DNA of 54,289 nucleotides from Bacteroidales bacterium (GTDB lineage Bacteria; Bacteroidota; Bacteroidia; Bacteroidales; UBA932): NCBI GenBank assembly GCA_017454265.1, contig JAFTDJ010000001.1, positions 1 to 54,289 of the forward strand, read 5' to 3'. Shown piece by piece: positions 35,054 to 43,197 of this stretch (position 1 is its first letter; each line of letters starts with the position of its first letter). The notes under the pieces were generated by a model. It saw only the letters and a program-made list of their open reading frames with translations, ran no database searches and was not told where the DNA came from. The position numbers and the translations under genes were made by a program.

Positions 35054-36274
35054 ATGAAACTGCATTATGCCTGGCTTGCAGCAGCCCTGGTGATTATTTT
35101 CTGTGCCAGCCGCCCCGTCGATGACGGATACAAACTCGAACAAGTCGTAGTTCTGAGCCGTCACAACATACGCGCCCCTCTCACTTCGGGAGGCTCGGTC
35201 ATCGACAGCCTCACGCCTCCGGGTGCAGTGTGGCACAAATGGTCCGCCCCTTCCGGTCAACTCACGTTAAAGGGAGGAGTGTCGGAGACCATTATGGGAC
35301 AATATTTCAGGCAATGGCTGGAAGACGAAGGTCTGATACCCCTAAACTGGAAGCCCAGCTGCCGGGAAGCTCTCTTTTATTCCAATTCCCTCCAACGCAC
35401 TATTGCGACTGCCCGGTATTTCGCTTCCGGCCTGGCGCCCTCGGCAGACATAAAAGTAAAATACAAGCGCAGCAAAGGCTACAACCTTACTTTCCTGCCG
35501 ATACTCACTACGGGCACAGACAGGTTCAGGCAGGAGGCGGCCGCTCAGAGAAAAGAGTATTTCACCCCGGAAATAAAAGACAGCCTCGACAAATGCTTAA
35601 GGGTATTGGAGAGGGTGCTCGACGGGCCGCGCTTCAACTCGGACGATTTTGCCATCACCGACCTCAAAGGCCACGAGCCGTCGTTGCGCGGCAGCATCAA
35701 GTTCGCCCTGTCCATGAGCGACGCCCTTGTTCTTCAATCATATGAAGAGCCCGACCTTGTAAAGGCGGCTTTCGGTCACAGGCTCAGCCCCGAAGACTGG
35801 GGAAGGATTGCAGCCATTGTCGCAATCTATGAAGACCTGCTTTTCTGCTCCGAGGCGGTCTGTGCCAACGCCGGCAAGGAAATGGCGCGGGAACTAAGCA
35901 GGGAGCTGGGGCGTAAAGGACGCATATTCAGTTTCCTGTGCGGTCACGATTCAACGCTGATAACCCTGCTCGGAGCAATAGGAGCAGAACCGTACCATCT
36001 TGCAGGCGCCCTTGAGAAAAGAACCCCCATCGGTACAAAACTCGTATTCGAAAGGTATTCAAAAAACGGCGGTCAGTTTGTCCGGCTCCGTATGGTTTAC
36101 CCATCCTGGGAGCAGCTCAGGGAACTGCCTGCAATGAATCCGGACAACCCTCCGTTCAGCTGCGTGCTTTCACTCAAAGGACTCGCGCCCAATGAGGACG
36201 GGTACTACAGCCTTGCAGACGTGCAGCAACGGTTCTCTGAAGCAATCGCAGCCGGCCGTAAATATCAGGACTAA
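35054..36274 (+). CDS. Histidine acid phosphatase family protein
   Basis: The 406-residue protein has a signal-like N-terminus and the phosphohistidine motif RHNIRAP (Arg36, His37, Arg40), in which the usual Gly of RHGxRxP is Asn. The proton-donor HD pair is in CGHDSTLITLLGA. The family includes phytases, glucose-1-phosphatases and MINPP. The start at 35054 (MKLHYAW) follows a promoter directly; earlier in-frame codons fall into the promoter region. First gene of an operon with a GH31 enzyme and an esterase, so a sugar phosphate is a plausible substrate. Confidence 0.88.
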   Translation: MKLHYAWLAAALVIIFCASRPVDDGYKLEQVVVLSRHNIRAPLTSGGSVIDSLTPPGAVWHKWSAPSGQLTLKGGVSETIMGQYFRQWLEDEGLIPLNWKPSCREALFYSNSLQRTIATARYFASGLAPSADIKVKYKRSKGYNLTFLPILTTGTDRFRQEAAAQRKEYFTPEIKDSLDKCLRVLERVLDGPRFNSDDFAITDLKGHEPSLRGSIKFALSMSDALVLQSYEEPDLVKAAFGHRLSPEDWGRIAAIVAIYEDLLFCSEAVCANAGKEMARELSRELGRKGRIFSFLCGHDSTLITLLGAIGAEPYHLAGALEKRTPIGTKLVFERYSKNGGQFVRLRMVYPSWEQLRELPAMNPDNPPFSCVLSLKGLAPNEDGYYSLADVQQRFSEAIAAGRKYQD

Positions 36275-36288
36275 TCACAGATAATACT

Positions 36289-38676
36289 ATGCTACTTGCA
36301 ATTCTCACTGCGACGCTGGCGCTTCTTTCCCAGCAGCTCAACCCGGCAGCCGACCCGCAGGCCACGGTAACCATCGACAAAGCCCGCTTCACCGTGCTCA
36401 CCGACAGGCTCATACGTATGGAATGGGCTGAAGACGGAGTGTTTGAAGACAGGGCCAGCCTCGCCATCATCAACCGCAGGCTCCCCGTTCCGGCCTTCAA
36501 GGTGAACCGTAAGGGTCAGGGCGTAACAATCAAGACGGACAAGCTCACCCTCGATTACTCCGGAGGCAGGTTCGACGCCGGCAGCCTGTCGGTAAGTTTC
36601 AAGCTGAACGGCAAGACAGTCGTATGGCGCCCCGGAGCCCCGTCCGGCGGCAACCTCAAAGGCACCACACGAACCCTGGACGGATGCAAGGGCTTCCAGA
36701 AGCTGAGCCACACCGAAACTGAACTGGAGCAGGGAATTCTTTCACGTGACGGCTGGGCCATAGTGGACGAAAGCGGCCGGCACCTGCTTCAACCCGACAG
36801 CTCCGACTGGCAGGAATGGGTATGCGAGCGCCCGGCAGGCGACCACATCGACTGGTATATCTTCGCATACGGCCACGACTACCTGACCGCCCTTCAGGAC
36901 TTCACCAAAGTGGCCGGACGCATCCCCCTGCCGCCCCGATATGTCTTCGGATACTGGTGGAGCCGCTACTGGGCATACACAGACCAGGAATTTCTGGAGC
37001 TGGCCGCAGAGATGCGCAGCCGCGACATTCCCTGCGACGTATTCATCATCGACATGGATTGGCACCTCACCTGGCCGGAAATGGGCAAAAGGCTGGGGAA
37101 AGACGAGTTCGGACAGAGGCGCGGATGGACCGGTTACAGTTGGAACCATGAGCTGATACCCGATCCGGAGGGTCTGCTCTCGGATCTGCACCGCATGGGT
37201 TATAAAACGTCCCTCAACCTCCATCCCGCTTCCGGAATACGCCCCTACGAAGATGCGTACGACAGCTTCGTCAGGGATTATCTGAGCCGCACGCAAGATT
37301 ACGACGGCCCCAGGGATTACATTTATCCCGACGGCGGCTACACCTTTGCCGGCAACAGCGAGCCTTCCGGCAAGCCCGGATACCGTGCCCCGGTGCCCTT
37401 CCGCCTGGACCAGCAGGCATGGGCCGACGCCTACTTCAACTCCGTAATCCACCCTTTGGAAGAGCAAGGCGTAGATTTCTGGTGGCTCGACTGGCAGCAA
37501 TGGCGTCAGAGCAAGTATGTAGAAGGCCTCTCCAACACCTTCTGGTGCAATTATTCCTTCTGGAACGACAAAGTGCGCCGTACCCGTAGCCAGGGCCTTG
37601 AAGCCGACCGTCCCCTTATCTACCACCGCTGGGGCGGCCTTGGCAGCCACCGCTACCAGCTGGGATTTTCAGGAGACACTTACGACGAGTGGTACGTGCT
37701 GCAGTTCCTCCCGTATTTCACAGCCACCGCTTCCAACGTCGGCTACGGCTACTGGGGCCACGACATCGGAGGGCACATGCAGCTGAAGGAGCACAGACGC
37801 CCCAAAGACCCCGAACTCTACACCCGCTGGATGCAGTTCGGCGTGTTCACTCCTATCTTCAAGACCCATTCGACGAACAGTCCCAACCTGGACTGCCGCA
37901 TATGGTCCTACCCCGCTCATTACGAATATCTCAAAGCTGCAATCGACCTGCGTTATGCACTGAGTCCATATATCTACGATGCTGCACGCCAGGCATATGA
38001 GACCGGTGTATCGTTGTGCCGTCCGCTCTATTATTACTACCCTGAAGCAAAGGAGGCATACGACTGGAACGAGGAGTATCTCTTCGGAGACAACATACTG
38101 GCCACGGTCGTTTGCGAGCCGGTGGGCGCCGACGGCACCGCACCGCGGAAAGTGTGGCTGCCTGCGGGCGAATGGTACGACGTCGCCCATTCCAAACTGC
38201 TGAAAGGAGGAAAAGTCTATGAGCTGAGCTACAGCATCGACCAGAATCCCTGGTTCGTACGGTCCGGAGCCGTCATCCCCATGGCAGAAGAGGGTCTCCG
38301 CAACCTTCAGGAAACTACCAATACGCTCCGCCTTTTAGTGGTGCCCGGGAAAGAACCTTGCAGCATAGAGCATTACGAAGACGACGGCATTTCCCAATGC
38401 TACGAAAAGGATTACGCCCTGACGCGTATCCACAAAAGCGTCTCCGGGCGCAAGACGGTCATCAGGATAGACGCCCGCGAAGGAAGCTTTGCAGGCGCTC
38501 CCGCCAGCCGTCTGGTTACCATTGAGATGGAAGGCGTAGAAAAGGCTCCGTCAAGAATCACGCTTAACGGAGCATCGCTTGATTCCGGCGCCGTATGCCT
38601 GGGAGGTGGAAAGCTCTGCGTAAAACTCCCGGAGAGCCTTGTTACCGAATGTCTTACAGTAGAAATCACACAATAA
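36289..38676 (+). CDS. Glycoside hydrolase family 31 (alpha-glucosidase-like)
   Basis: The 795-residue enzyme has a signal peptide, an N-terminal beta-sandwich (about 25-200), a catalytic barrel with nucleophile Asp401 in WWLDWQQW and acid/base Asp463 in FSGDTYDEW, and C-terminal beta domains. The barrel begins around RYVFGYWWSRYWAYTDQE. Family GH31 covers alpha-glucosidases, alpha-xylosidases and transglycosylases; the exact activity is not readable here. It starts 14 bp after the phosphatase and overlaps the esterase start by one base (TAATG). Confidence 0.95.
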   Translation: MLLAILTATLALLSQQLNPAADPQATVTIDKARFTVLTDRLIRMEWAEDGVFEDRASLAIINRRLPVPAFKVNRKGQGVTIKTDKLTLDYSGGRFDAGSLSVSFKLNGKTVVWRPGAPSGGNLKGTTRTLDGCKGFQKLSHTETELEQGILSRDGWAIVDESGRHLLQPDSSDWQEWVCERPAGDHIDWYIFAYGHDYLTALQDFTKVAGRIPLPPRYVFGYWWSRYWAYTDQEFLELAAEMRSRDIPCDVFIIDMDWHLTWPEMGKRLGKDEFGQRRGWTGYSWNHELIPDPEGLLSDLHRMGYKTSLNLHPASGIRPYEDAYDSFVRDYLSRTQDYDGPRDYIYPDGGYTFAGNSEPSGKPGYRAPVPFRLDQQAWADAYFNSVIHPLEEQGVDFWWLDWQQWRQSKYVEGLSNTFWCNYSFWNDKVRRTRSQGLEADRPLIYHRWGGLGSHRYQLGFSGDTYDEWYVLQFLPYFTATASNVGYGYWGHDIGGHMQLKEHRRPKDPELYTRWMQFGVFTPIFKTHSTNSPNLDCRIWSYPAHYEYLKAAIDLRYALSPYIYDAARQAYETGVSLCRPLYYYYPEAKEAYDWNEEYLFGDNILATVVCEPVGADGTAPRKVWLPAGEWYDVAHSKLLKGGKVYELSYSIDQNPWFVRSGAVIPMAEEGLRNLQETTNTLRLLVVPGKEPCSIEHYEDDGISQCYEKDYALTRIHKSVSGRKTVIRIDAREGSFAGAPASRLVTIEMEGVEKAPSRITLNGASLDSGAVCLGGGKLCVKLPESLVTECLTVEITQ

Positions 38677-39539
38677 TGAAAAAGTTTCTGACAGTTGTCG
38701 CAGCATTCGCTGCCACCGTGGCGCCCGCGTTCGGAGCCTCGGGTAAAATAGTCACCGACACCATAAAAAGCGACATCCTGGGGACGGAAGCCAGTTTCAA
38801 CGTTTATCTCCCGGCCGGCTACGACAAAACCGACAAGTCGTATCCCGTGATATACCTTCTGCACGGACTGTACGGCAATTACAGCGACTGGCAGGTCCGC
38901 GGACGCATGCAAGCCATCGCAGACGAACTTATGACGACAGGTGAAGCCCGCGAAACTGTAATTATCATGCCCAACGCCGGGCACAAGAACGCCCACACCG
39001 AATGGAACGGCTACTTCAATATGCCCGGATGGAATTACGAAGACTTTTTCTTCCGTGAATTCATCCCCACGGTGGAAAAGCGCTACCGCATAATTGCAGA
39101 CAAAGGGCACCGCGCAGTAATGGGCCTCTCGATGGGCGGAGGCGGCAGTGCCGTTTACTGCCAGAGGCATCCCGACATGTTCTCCAGTTGTTATGCAATG
39201 AGCGCCTGGCTCGACAACGAAGACAATGCCGTCAAGGGCAACACCAATCCAGGGGACAAGCTGGACATAGTCTGCCAGTCGGTATGCGACCATTCGGCGC
39301 TGAAGTTCATGGATACCGCCTCAAAAGAAACTCTAGAGCAGCTGAAGACCGTAAAGTGGTTCTTTGACTGCGGGGACGACGATGTACTGATGCTGCTTTC
39401 CGTGCAACTGCACCTCAAAATGAAGGGAGCCGGAATCCACAGCGAGCTCCGGGTACGCAACGGAGGCCACACCTGGGAATACTGGCACACCGCCTTATCT
39501 ACCGCTTTCCCCTTTGCATCGCGTAATTTTCAGCCGTAA
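38676..39539 (+). CDS. Secreted esterase (esterase D / CE1-like alpha/beta hydrolase)
   Basis: A signal peptide (ends ATVAPAFGAS) precedes a 265-residue alpha/beta hydrolase: YLLHGLYGNYSDW oxyanion loop, nucleophile Ser in GLSMGGG, Asp in DCGDDD and His in GGHTWEYWH. The fold is that of the esterase D/feruloyl-esterase family. As a partner of a GH31 it may remove acyl groups from an alpha-glycan side chain. The start at 38676 is fixed by the one-base overlap and the signal peptide. Confidence 0.9.
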   Translation: MKKFLTVVAAFAATVAPAFGASGKIVTDTIKSDILGTEASFNVYLPAGYDKTDKSYPVIYLLHGLYGNYSDWQVRGRMQAIADELMTTGEARETVIIMPNAGHKNAHTEWNGYFNMPGWNYEDFFFREFIPTVEKRYRIIADKGHRAVMGLSMGGGGSAVYCQRHPDMFSSCYAMSAWLDNEDNAVKGNTNPGDKLDIVCQSVCDHSALKFMDTASKETLEQLKTVKWFFDCGDDDVLMLLSVQLHLKMKGAGIHSELRVRNGGHTWEYWHTALSTAFPFASRNFQP

Positions 39540-39573
39540 TGAGACTGGCGTGCATCCGGTGCAACGCGCGGCT

Positions 39574-40080
39574 CTAGAAGAAAGCGTATTTAACAATCAG
39601 CCAGGCCATTATGCCTGAGCATACAAGTTTGAGTCCGGTGCCGAGTATGAATCCCAGAAAAGCGCCGGCTCCTGCTTTGAACGCTGACCATACGCCCTTG
39701 TCCGTTACCATAAGCTCTCCCAAGAAAGCGCCGAGCAAAGCTCCCATAACAACGCCTACAGGAGTAAAGAACATGCCCGCCACAAGTCCTATCATAGCAC
39801 CTGTTGAAGCAGCTTTATGCCCGCCGGCAAGTCGCGTGACACCGGAAGGAATCACATAATCCAGCACAGACACCAGCACGGTAACGCCCAGCCAGACAAG
39901 CAGCACGGTACTGCTCATCGGATCAGGGGCGCCTCCGTTTTTGTCTGCAAAATAAACCAGAAGCATTCCAAGCCAGCTGAGAGGTGGTCCGGGGAGGCCC
40001 GGCATTACGCTGCCGATTATGCCAACTACGGCCAGGATAATGGCCAAAACAATCAGAAAAGTCATAAGGCGATTCTCCAA
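39574..40080 (-). CDS. DUF456 family membrane protein
   Basis: The 168 residues form four or five membrane helices with Gly-rich packing; the pattern GIIGSVMPGLPGPPLSWLGMLLVYF and the repeated GALLGAFLGEL segment identify DUF456. Function unknown. It diverges from the FAD oxidoreductase gene; the two starts are 23 bases apart. Confidence 0.9.
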   Translation of the reverse strand: MENRLMTFLIVLAIILAVVGIIGSVMPGLPGPPLSWLGMLLVYFADKNGGAPDPMSSTVLLVWLGVTVLVSVLDYVIPSGVTRLAGGHKAASTGAMIGLVAGMFFTPVGVVMGALLGAFLGELMVTDKGVWSAFKAGAGAFLGFILGTGLKLVCSGIMAWLIVKYAFF

Positions 40081-40088
40081 ATTATTGC

Positions 40089-40096
40089 TATATTTG
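40089..40096 (+). promoter_or_regulatory. Promoter -7 box of the FAD oxidoreductase, likely leaderless
   Basis: TATATTTG, full consensus, only 7 bases before the ATG at 40104, so transcription would start at or next to the start codon. Confidence 0.5.
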
Positions 40097-40103
40097 TAGG
40101 GTT

Positions 40104-41405
40104 ATGCAAAAAACAGACCTTTATGACGTTGTTGTGTGCGGAGGCGGTCCTGCCGGCTTCATTGCAGCAATCACCGCCGCCCGCAGCGGAGCCCGGACAG
40201 CCCTTGTGGAACGATACGGTTTTCTTGGCGGCATGGCCACCGCCGGGTTCGTAGCCCCGCTCAGCGTTTTTACCTACAACGGAAAAACCGTCATCGGAGG
40301 TATCCCCTGGGAATTTTGCGAGCGGCTGCAGCAGATGGGCGGCGGGCTTATGGAAAAGCCACTCGGCAACTATGCATTCGAGCCGGAGCTTTATAAACTC
40401 TGCTGCCAGCGTATGGTGCTGGAAGCAGGCGTCGAACTTTACCTGCACTCATGGATCAGCGGATGCACCTACGGCGAATCCGGCATTAATTCCGTGGAAT
40501 TACTTAGCAAGAGCGGCACCGAGAGCATCTTCGGGAAGGTTTTCATAGACTGTACCGGAGACGCCGATTTAGCCCACCATGCAGGCGTCCCCATGCAGCC
40601 GGACGAAGGAAAGCCGCTGCAGCCGCTGTCCACTTACTTCGTCCTTAGCGGAGTGGATACGTCCACTCCCCGGATGCAGGAAGCCATGCACCACAACCGC
40701 CAGGGGGTGAACTGCCAATGCGAAGAGATTCGTGCCGAATTGATAGCTCACCGCGATGAATGGGGCATTCCCGAGTTCGGCGGGCCATGGTTCTGCACCA
40801 CCCTCCAGCCTGGAGTCGTCACCGTAAACATGACGCGCACTGCCGCAGACGCCACAAGCCGCGCAGACCTGACACGCGCCGAATGCGAACTGCGCGAGCA
40901 AGTGTTCAAGATGGCGGCGGTGCTCAAGGAGCACTTCCCGGAGTTCGCCCGGAGCTATGTGAGCGCAGTGGCTGTACAGGCCGGCATCAGGGAGACCAGA
41001 CGCATTGCGGGCGCGCATACCATAAGCGCAGAAGAATATGTCAATGCCGTGCACTATCCGGACAGCGTTTCACGCGGGGCGCACCCCATAGACGTACACG
41101 TGGCAGCGGGACCGTCCCAGAACGTCACTTTCCTCAAGACGCCCGCATACGTGCCATACCGCGCCCTTTACGCCCCGGGATTCCCCAACCTGCTGGTGGC
41201 CGGGCGTTGCATTTCCGCAGACAAGACAGCATTTGCTTCGCTCCGTGTACAAGCCTCCTGCATGGGTACGGGGCAGGCAGCGGGCGTCGCTGCAGCTATG
41301 GCCGTCAGGGACGGAGTTCCGGTGGCCGGCGTTAACGTCGCCGAACTGACCGGGCGCCTGACCTCGCTCGGGGCCTGCCTGGAAGGTATAACTGACCATC
41401 AATAA
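40104..41405 (+). CDS. FAD-dependent oxidoreductase (FAD_oxidored type)
   Basis: The 433-residue protein has a dinucleotide-binding motif (VVCGGGPAGFIAA, GGGPAG at 13-18), an acidic residue ending the second strand (LVER), a second flavin motif (FIDCTGDADLAHHAG) and a third near the C-terminus (NLLVAGRCISADKTAFASLR). This arrangement matches the FAD-dependent oxidoreductases of PF12831, common in glycan-degrading Bacteroidota; no substrate can be named. There is no signal peptide. Confidence 0.9.
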   Translation: MQKTDLYDVVVCGGGPAGFIAAITAARSGARTALVERYGFLGGMATAGFVAPLSVFTYNGKTVIGGIPWEFCERLQQMGGGLMEKPLGNYAFEPELYKLCCQRMVLEAGVELYLHSWISGCTYGESGINSVELLSKSGTESIFGKVFIDCTGDADLAHHAGVPMQPDEGKPLQPLSTYFVLSGVDTSTPRMQEAMHHNRQGVNCQCEEIRAELIAHRDEWGIPEFGGPWFCTTLQPGVVTVNMTRTAADATSRADLTRAECELREQVFKMAAVLKEHFPEFARSYVSAVAVQAGIRETRRIAGAHTISAEEYVNAVHYPDSVSRGAHPIDVHVAAGPSQNVTFLKTPAYVPYRALYAPGFPNLLVAGRCISADKTAFASLRVQASCMGTGQAAGVAAAMAVRDGVPVAGVNVAELTGRLTSLGACLEGITDHQ

Positions 41406-41417
41406 CTTACGCTTTCC

Positions 41418-41440
41418 GACCCGGTGTTTTTTACCGGGTC
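41418..41440 (+). terminator. Strong hairpin between FAD oxidoreductase and phosphoesterase
   Basis: Perfect 8-bp stem GACCCGGT/ACCGGGTC with an eight-base T-rich loop, 13 bp after the oxidoreductase stop. There is no T-run behind it, so it may be an mRNA-stabilising or weak terminator structure. Confidence 0.45.
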
Positions 41441-41455
41441 AACGGACGTAAAACA

Positions 41456-43192
41456 ATGATACATAATATGACCAAGAAAACACTGATTATTGTTGCCACC
41501 CTGGCGCTGCTGCTGGTGCCCCAGACAGGACAGGCGGCAAGACAACGTCTCCCAAAAGGTACTACGGTATGGGGCCAGGTGCTGGTGGACGGCACCCCGC
41601 GCGCAAACGTAGTGGTGTCTGACGGAGCAGACGTCACACTCACCGACAAAAAAGGCTTCTACTACCTTAAATCCGCAAAGCGCGAGGGCAGCGTCTTCGT
41701 GAGCATTCCATCCGGCACGGAGGTGGAGACAACCTGGGGTATGCCTCATTTCTGGCAGAGACTCAATGCATCGGAGGCCGGGGCGGAGAGGCACGATTTC
41801 GTCCTCAGGGCAGTAGATAACAGCAATTACACGGTCCTGGCCATATCGGACGTACACCTTGCCAACCTGTTCGACGACATGTACCAGTTCAAAGAGGTCT
41901 TTATGCCCCGCTTCATGGAAGAATACGAAAAGGCCAGCGCCAACGGCCCGGTGTACTGCCTCAATTGCGGGGACAGCGTGTACGACCGTTACTGGTATGA
42001 ATACGGCTACAGCATCGAGTGCTTCCCCGCCACCCTGGAAGACGTACGCTTCCCAGTTCCGATGTTCCATGTGATGGGCAACCACGACAACGACGGCGGC
42101 GTCCCCCGCGAGGGCGACATAGACTTCAATGCGGCCGAGCGCTACCGCCGCACCATGGGTCCCACGCATTACTCATTCAACCTGGGACGTGAGCACTATG
42201 TGGTGATGGACAACATCGTGTACCTCAATTCCGAAGGCCGCATAGACACCTACGAGGGCATCACCGGCAAACGCGACCACGAGCATTACTTCACCCGGGA
42301 GCAGCTGGACTGGCTGGTGAAGGACCTGGCCACAGTGAAGGACAAGGACGCCCCGCTCGTCATAGCCTTCCACTCCCCCATCCTGCGCCATAAAGGAGGA
42401 CTCACAGACAAAAAAATCGAGGGCCGCTTCCTGCGCGAGGGCTACGATCCCGACGAGATGCTCAACGAGTTCACCGCCCTGCTGAAAGACTTCAGGGAGG
42501 TGCACTTCATTTCCGGCCATTCCCACCAGAATATGCTCTGCTACGGCGCCGACGACACTTCCCGCTACCCGTACATAGGCAATATCACCGAACACAACAT
42601 TTCCGGCGTGTGCGGCTGCTGGTGGCAGCCTGCCGCCCACGGAGGTCTCACCCTTGCACCCGACGGAGGTCCGGCCGGATTTGAGGTCTTCCCAGTGAAG
42701 GGTGATAAAATGGAGTGGTACTTCGTTTCTACAGACGACGGCGCCGGGCAGCAGTTCCGCGTGTTCGACATGAACGCCGTGCGCGACTACTATCGCAGCG
42801 ACGGCGCCCTGCAGGCGATGCTCAGGCACTACGACAAGCGCAACGACTACGGAAAAATAGAAGACAACTGGCTGCTGATCAACGTGTGGGCATGGGAGAG
42901 CAAGTGGAAGATCAGCGTGACGGAAAACGGCGTGGATCTGCCGGTGGAGCACCGCAAGAGCGAAAATCCGCAGTTCACCCTGGACTACTACCTGCCCAAG
43001 GCCGGATGGGACGACAACAGCAAGAACCGCTGGCCGGCCAAATACAACGAAGCCGGCGTCAAGCCCCATTATTTCTGGGCCAAAGCGTCGTCTCCAACCA
43101 GCACCGTAGTGGTAAAGGTCACCGACTCCTTCGGAAACGAATACGTCCAGACAGTAGAACGCCCCAAGGCTTTCGGAAAGAAAATGCGCTAA
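41456..43192 (+). CDS. Calcineurin-like phosphoesterase with N- and C-terminal beta domains
   Basis: The 578-residue secreted protein has a signal peptide (best from the Met at 41468, though 41456 is also possible). It has an N-terminal Ig/MetallophosN-like domain (about 35-120; GQVLVDGTPRANVVVSDGADVTLTDKKGFYYL), the catalytic metallophosphatase domain with AISDVHL, NCGDSVYD, GNHDNDG, FHSP and SGHSHQN, and a C-terminal MetallophosC-like domain. Members are often found in polysaccharide loci. The substrate is unknown. Confidence 0.92.
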   Translation: MIHNMTKKTLIIVATLALLLVPQTGQAARQRLPKGTTVWGQVLVDGTPRANVVVSDGADVTLTDKKGFYYLKSAKREGSVFVSIPSGTEVETTWGMPHFWQRLNASEAGAERHDFVLRAVDNSNYTVLAISDVHLANLFDDMYQFKEVFMPRFMEEYEKASANGPVYCLNCGDSVYDRYWYEYGYSIECFPATLEDVRFPVPMFHVMGNHDNDGGVPREGDIDFNAAERYRRTMGPTHYSFNLGREHYVVMDNIVYLNSEGRIDTYEGITGKRDHEHYFTREQLDWLVKDLATVKDKDAPLVIAFHSPILRHKGGLTDKKIEGRFLREGYDPDEMLNEFTALLKDFREVHFISGHSHQNMLCYGADDTSRYPYIGNITEHNISGVCGCWWQPAAHGGLTLAPDGGPAGFEVFPVKGDKMEWYFVSTDDGAGQQFRVFDMNAVRDYYRSDGALQAMLRHYDKRNDYGKIEDNWLLINVWAWESKWKISVTENGVDLPVEHRKSENPQFTLDYYLPKAGWDDNSKNRWPAKYNEAGVKPHYFWAKASSPTSTVVVKVTDSFGNEYVQTVERPKAFGKKMR

Positions 43193-43197
43193 GGCCG

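Noticed and set aside
39548-39570. Possible convergent terminator between the esterase and DUF456 genes
   Set aside because: The GCGTGCA/TGCAACGC pairing needs a bulge and no T-run follows on either strand.
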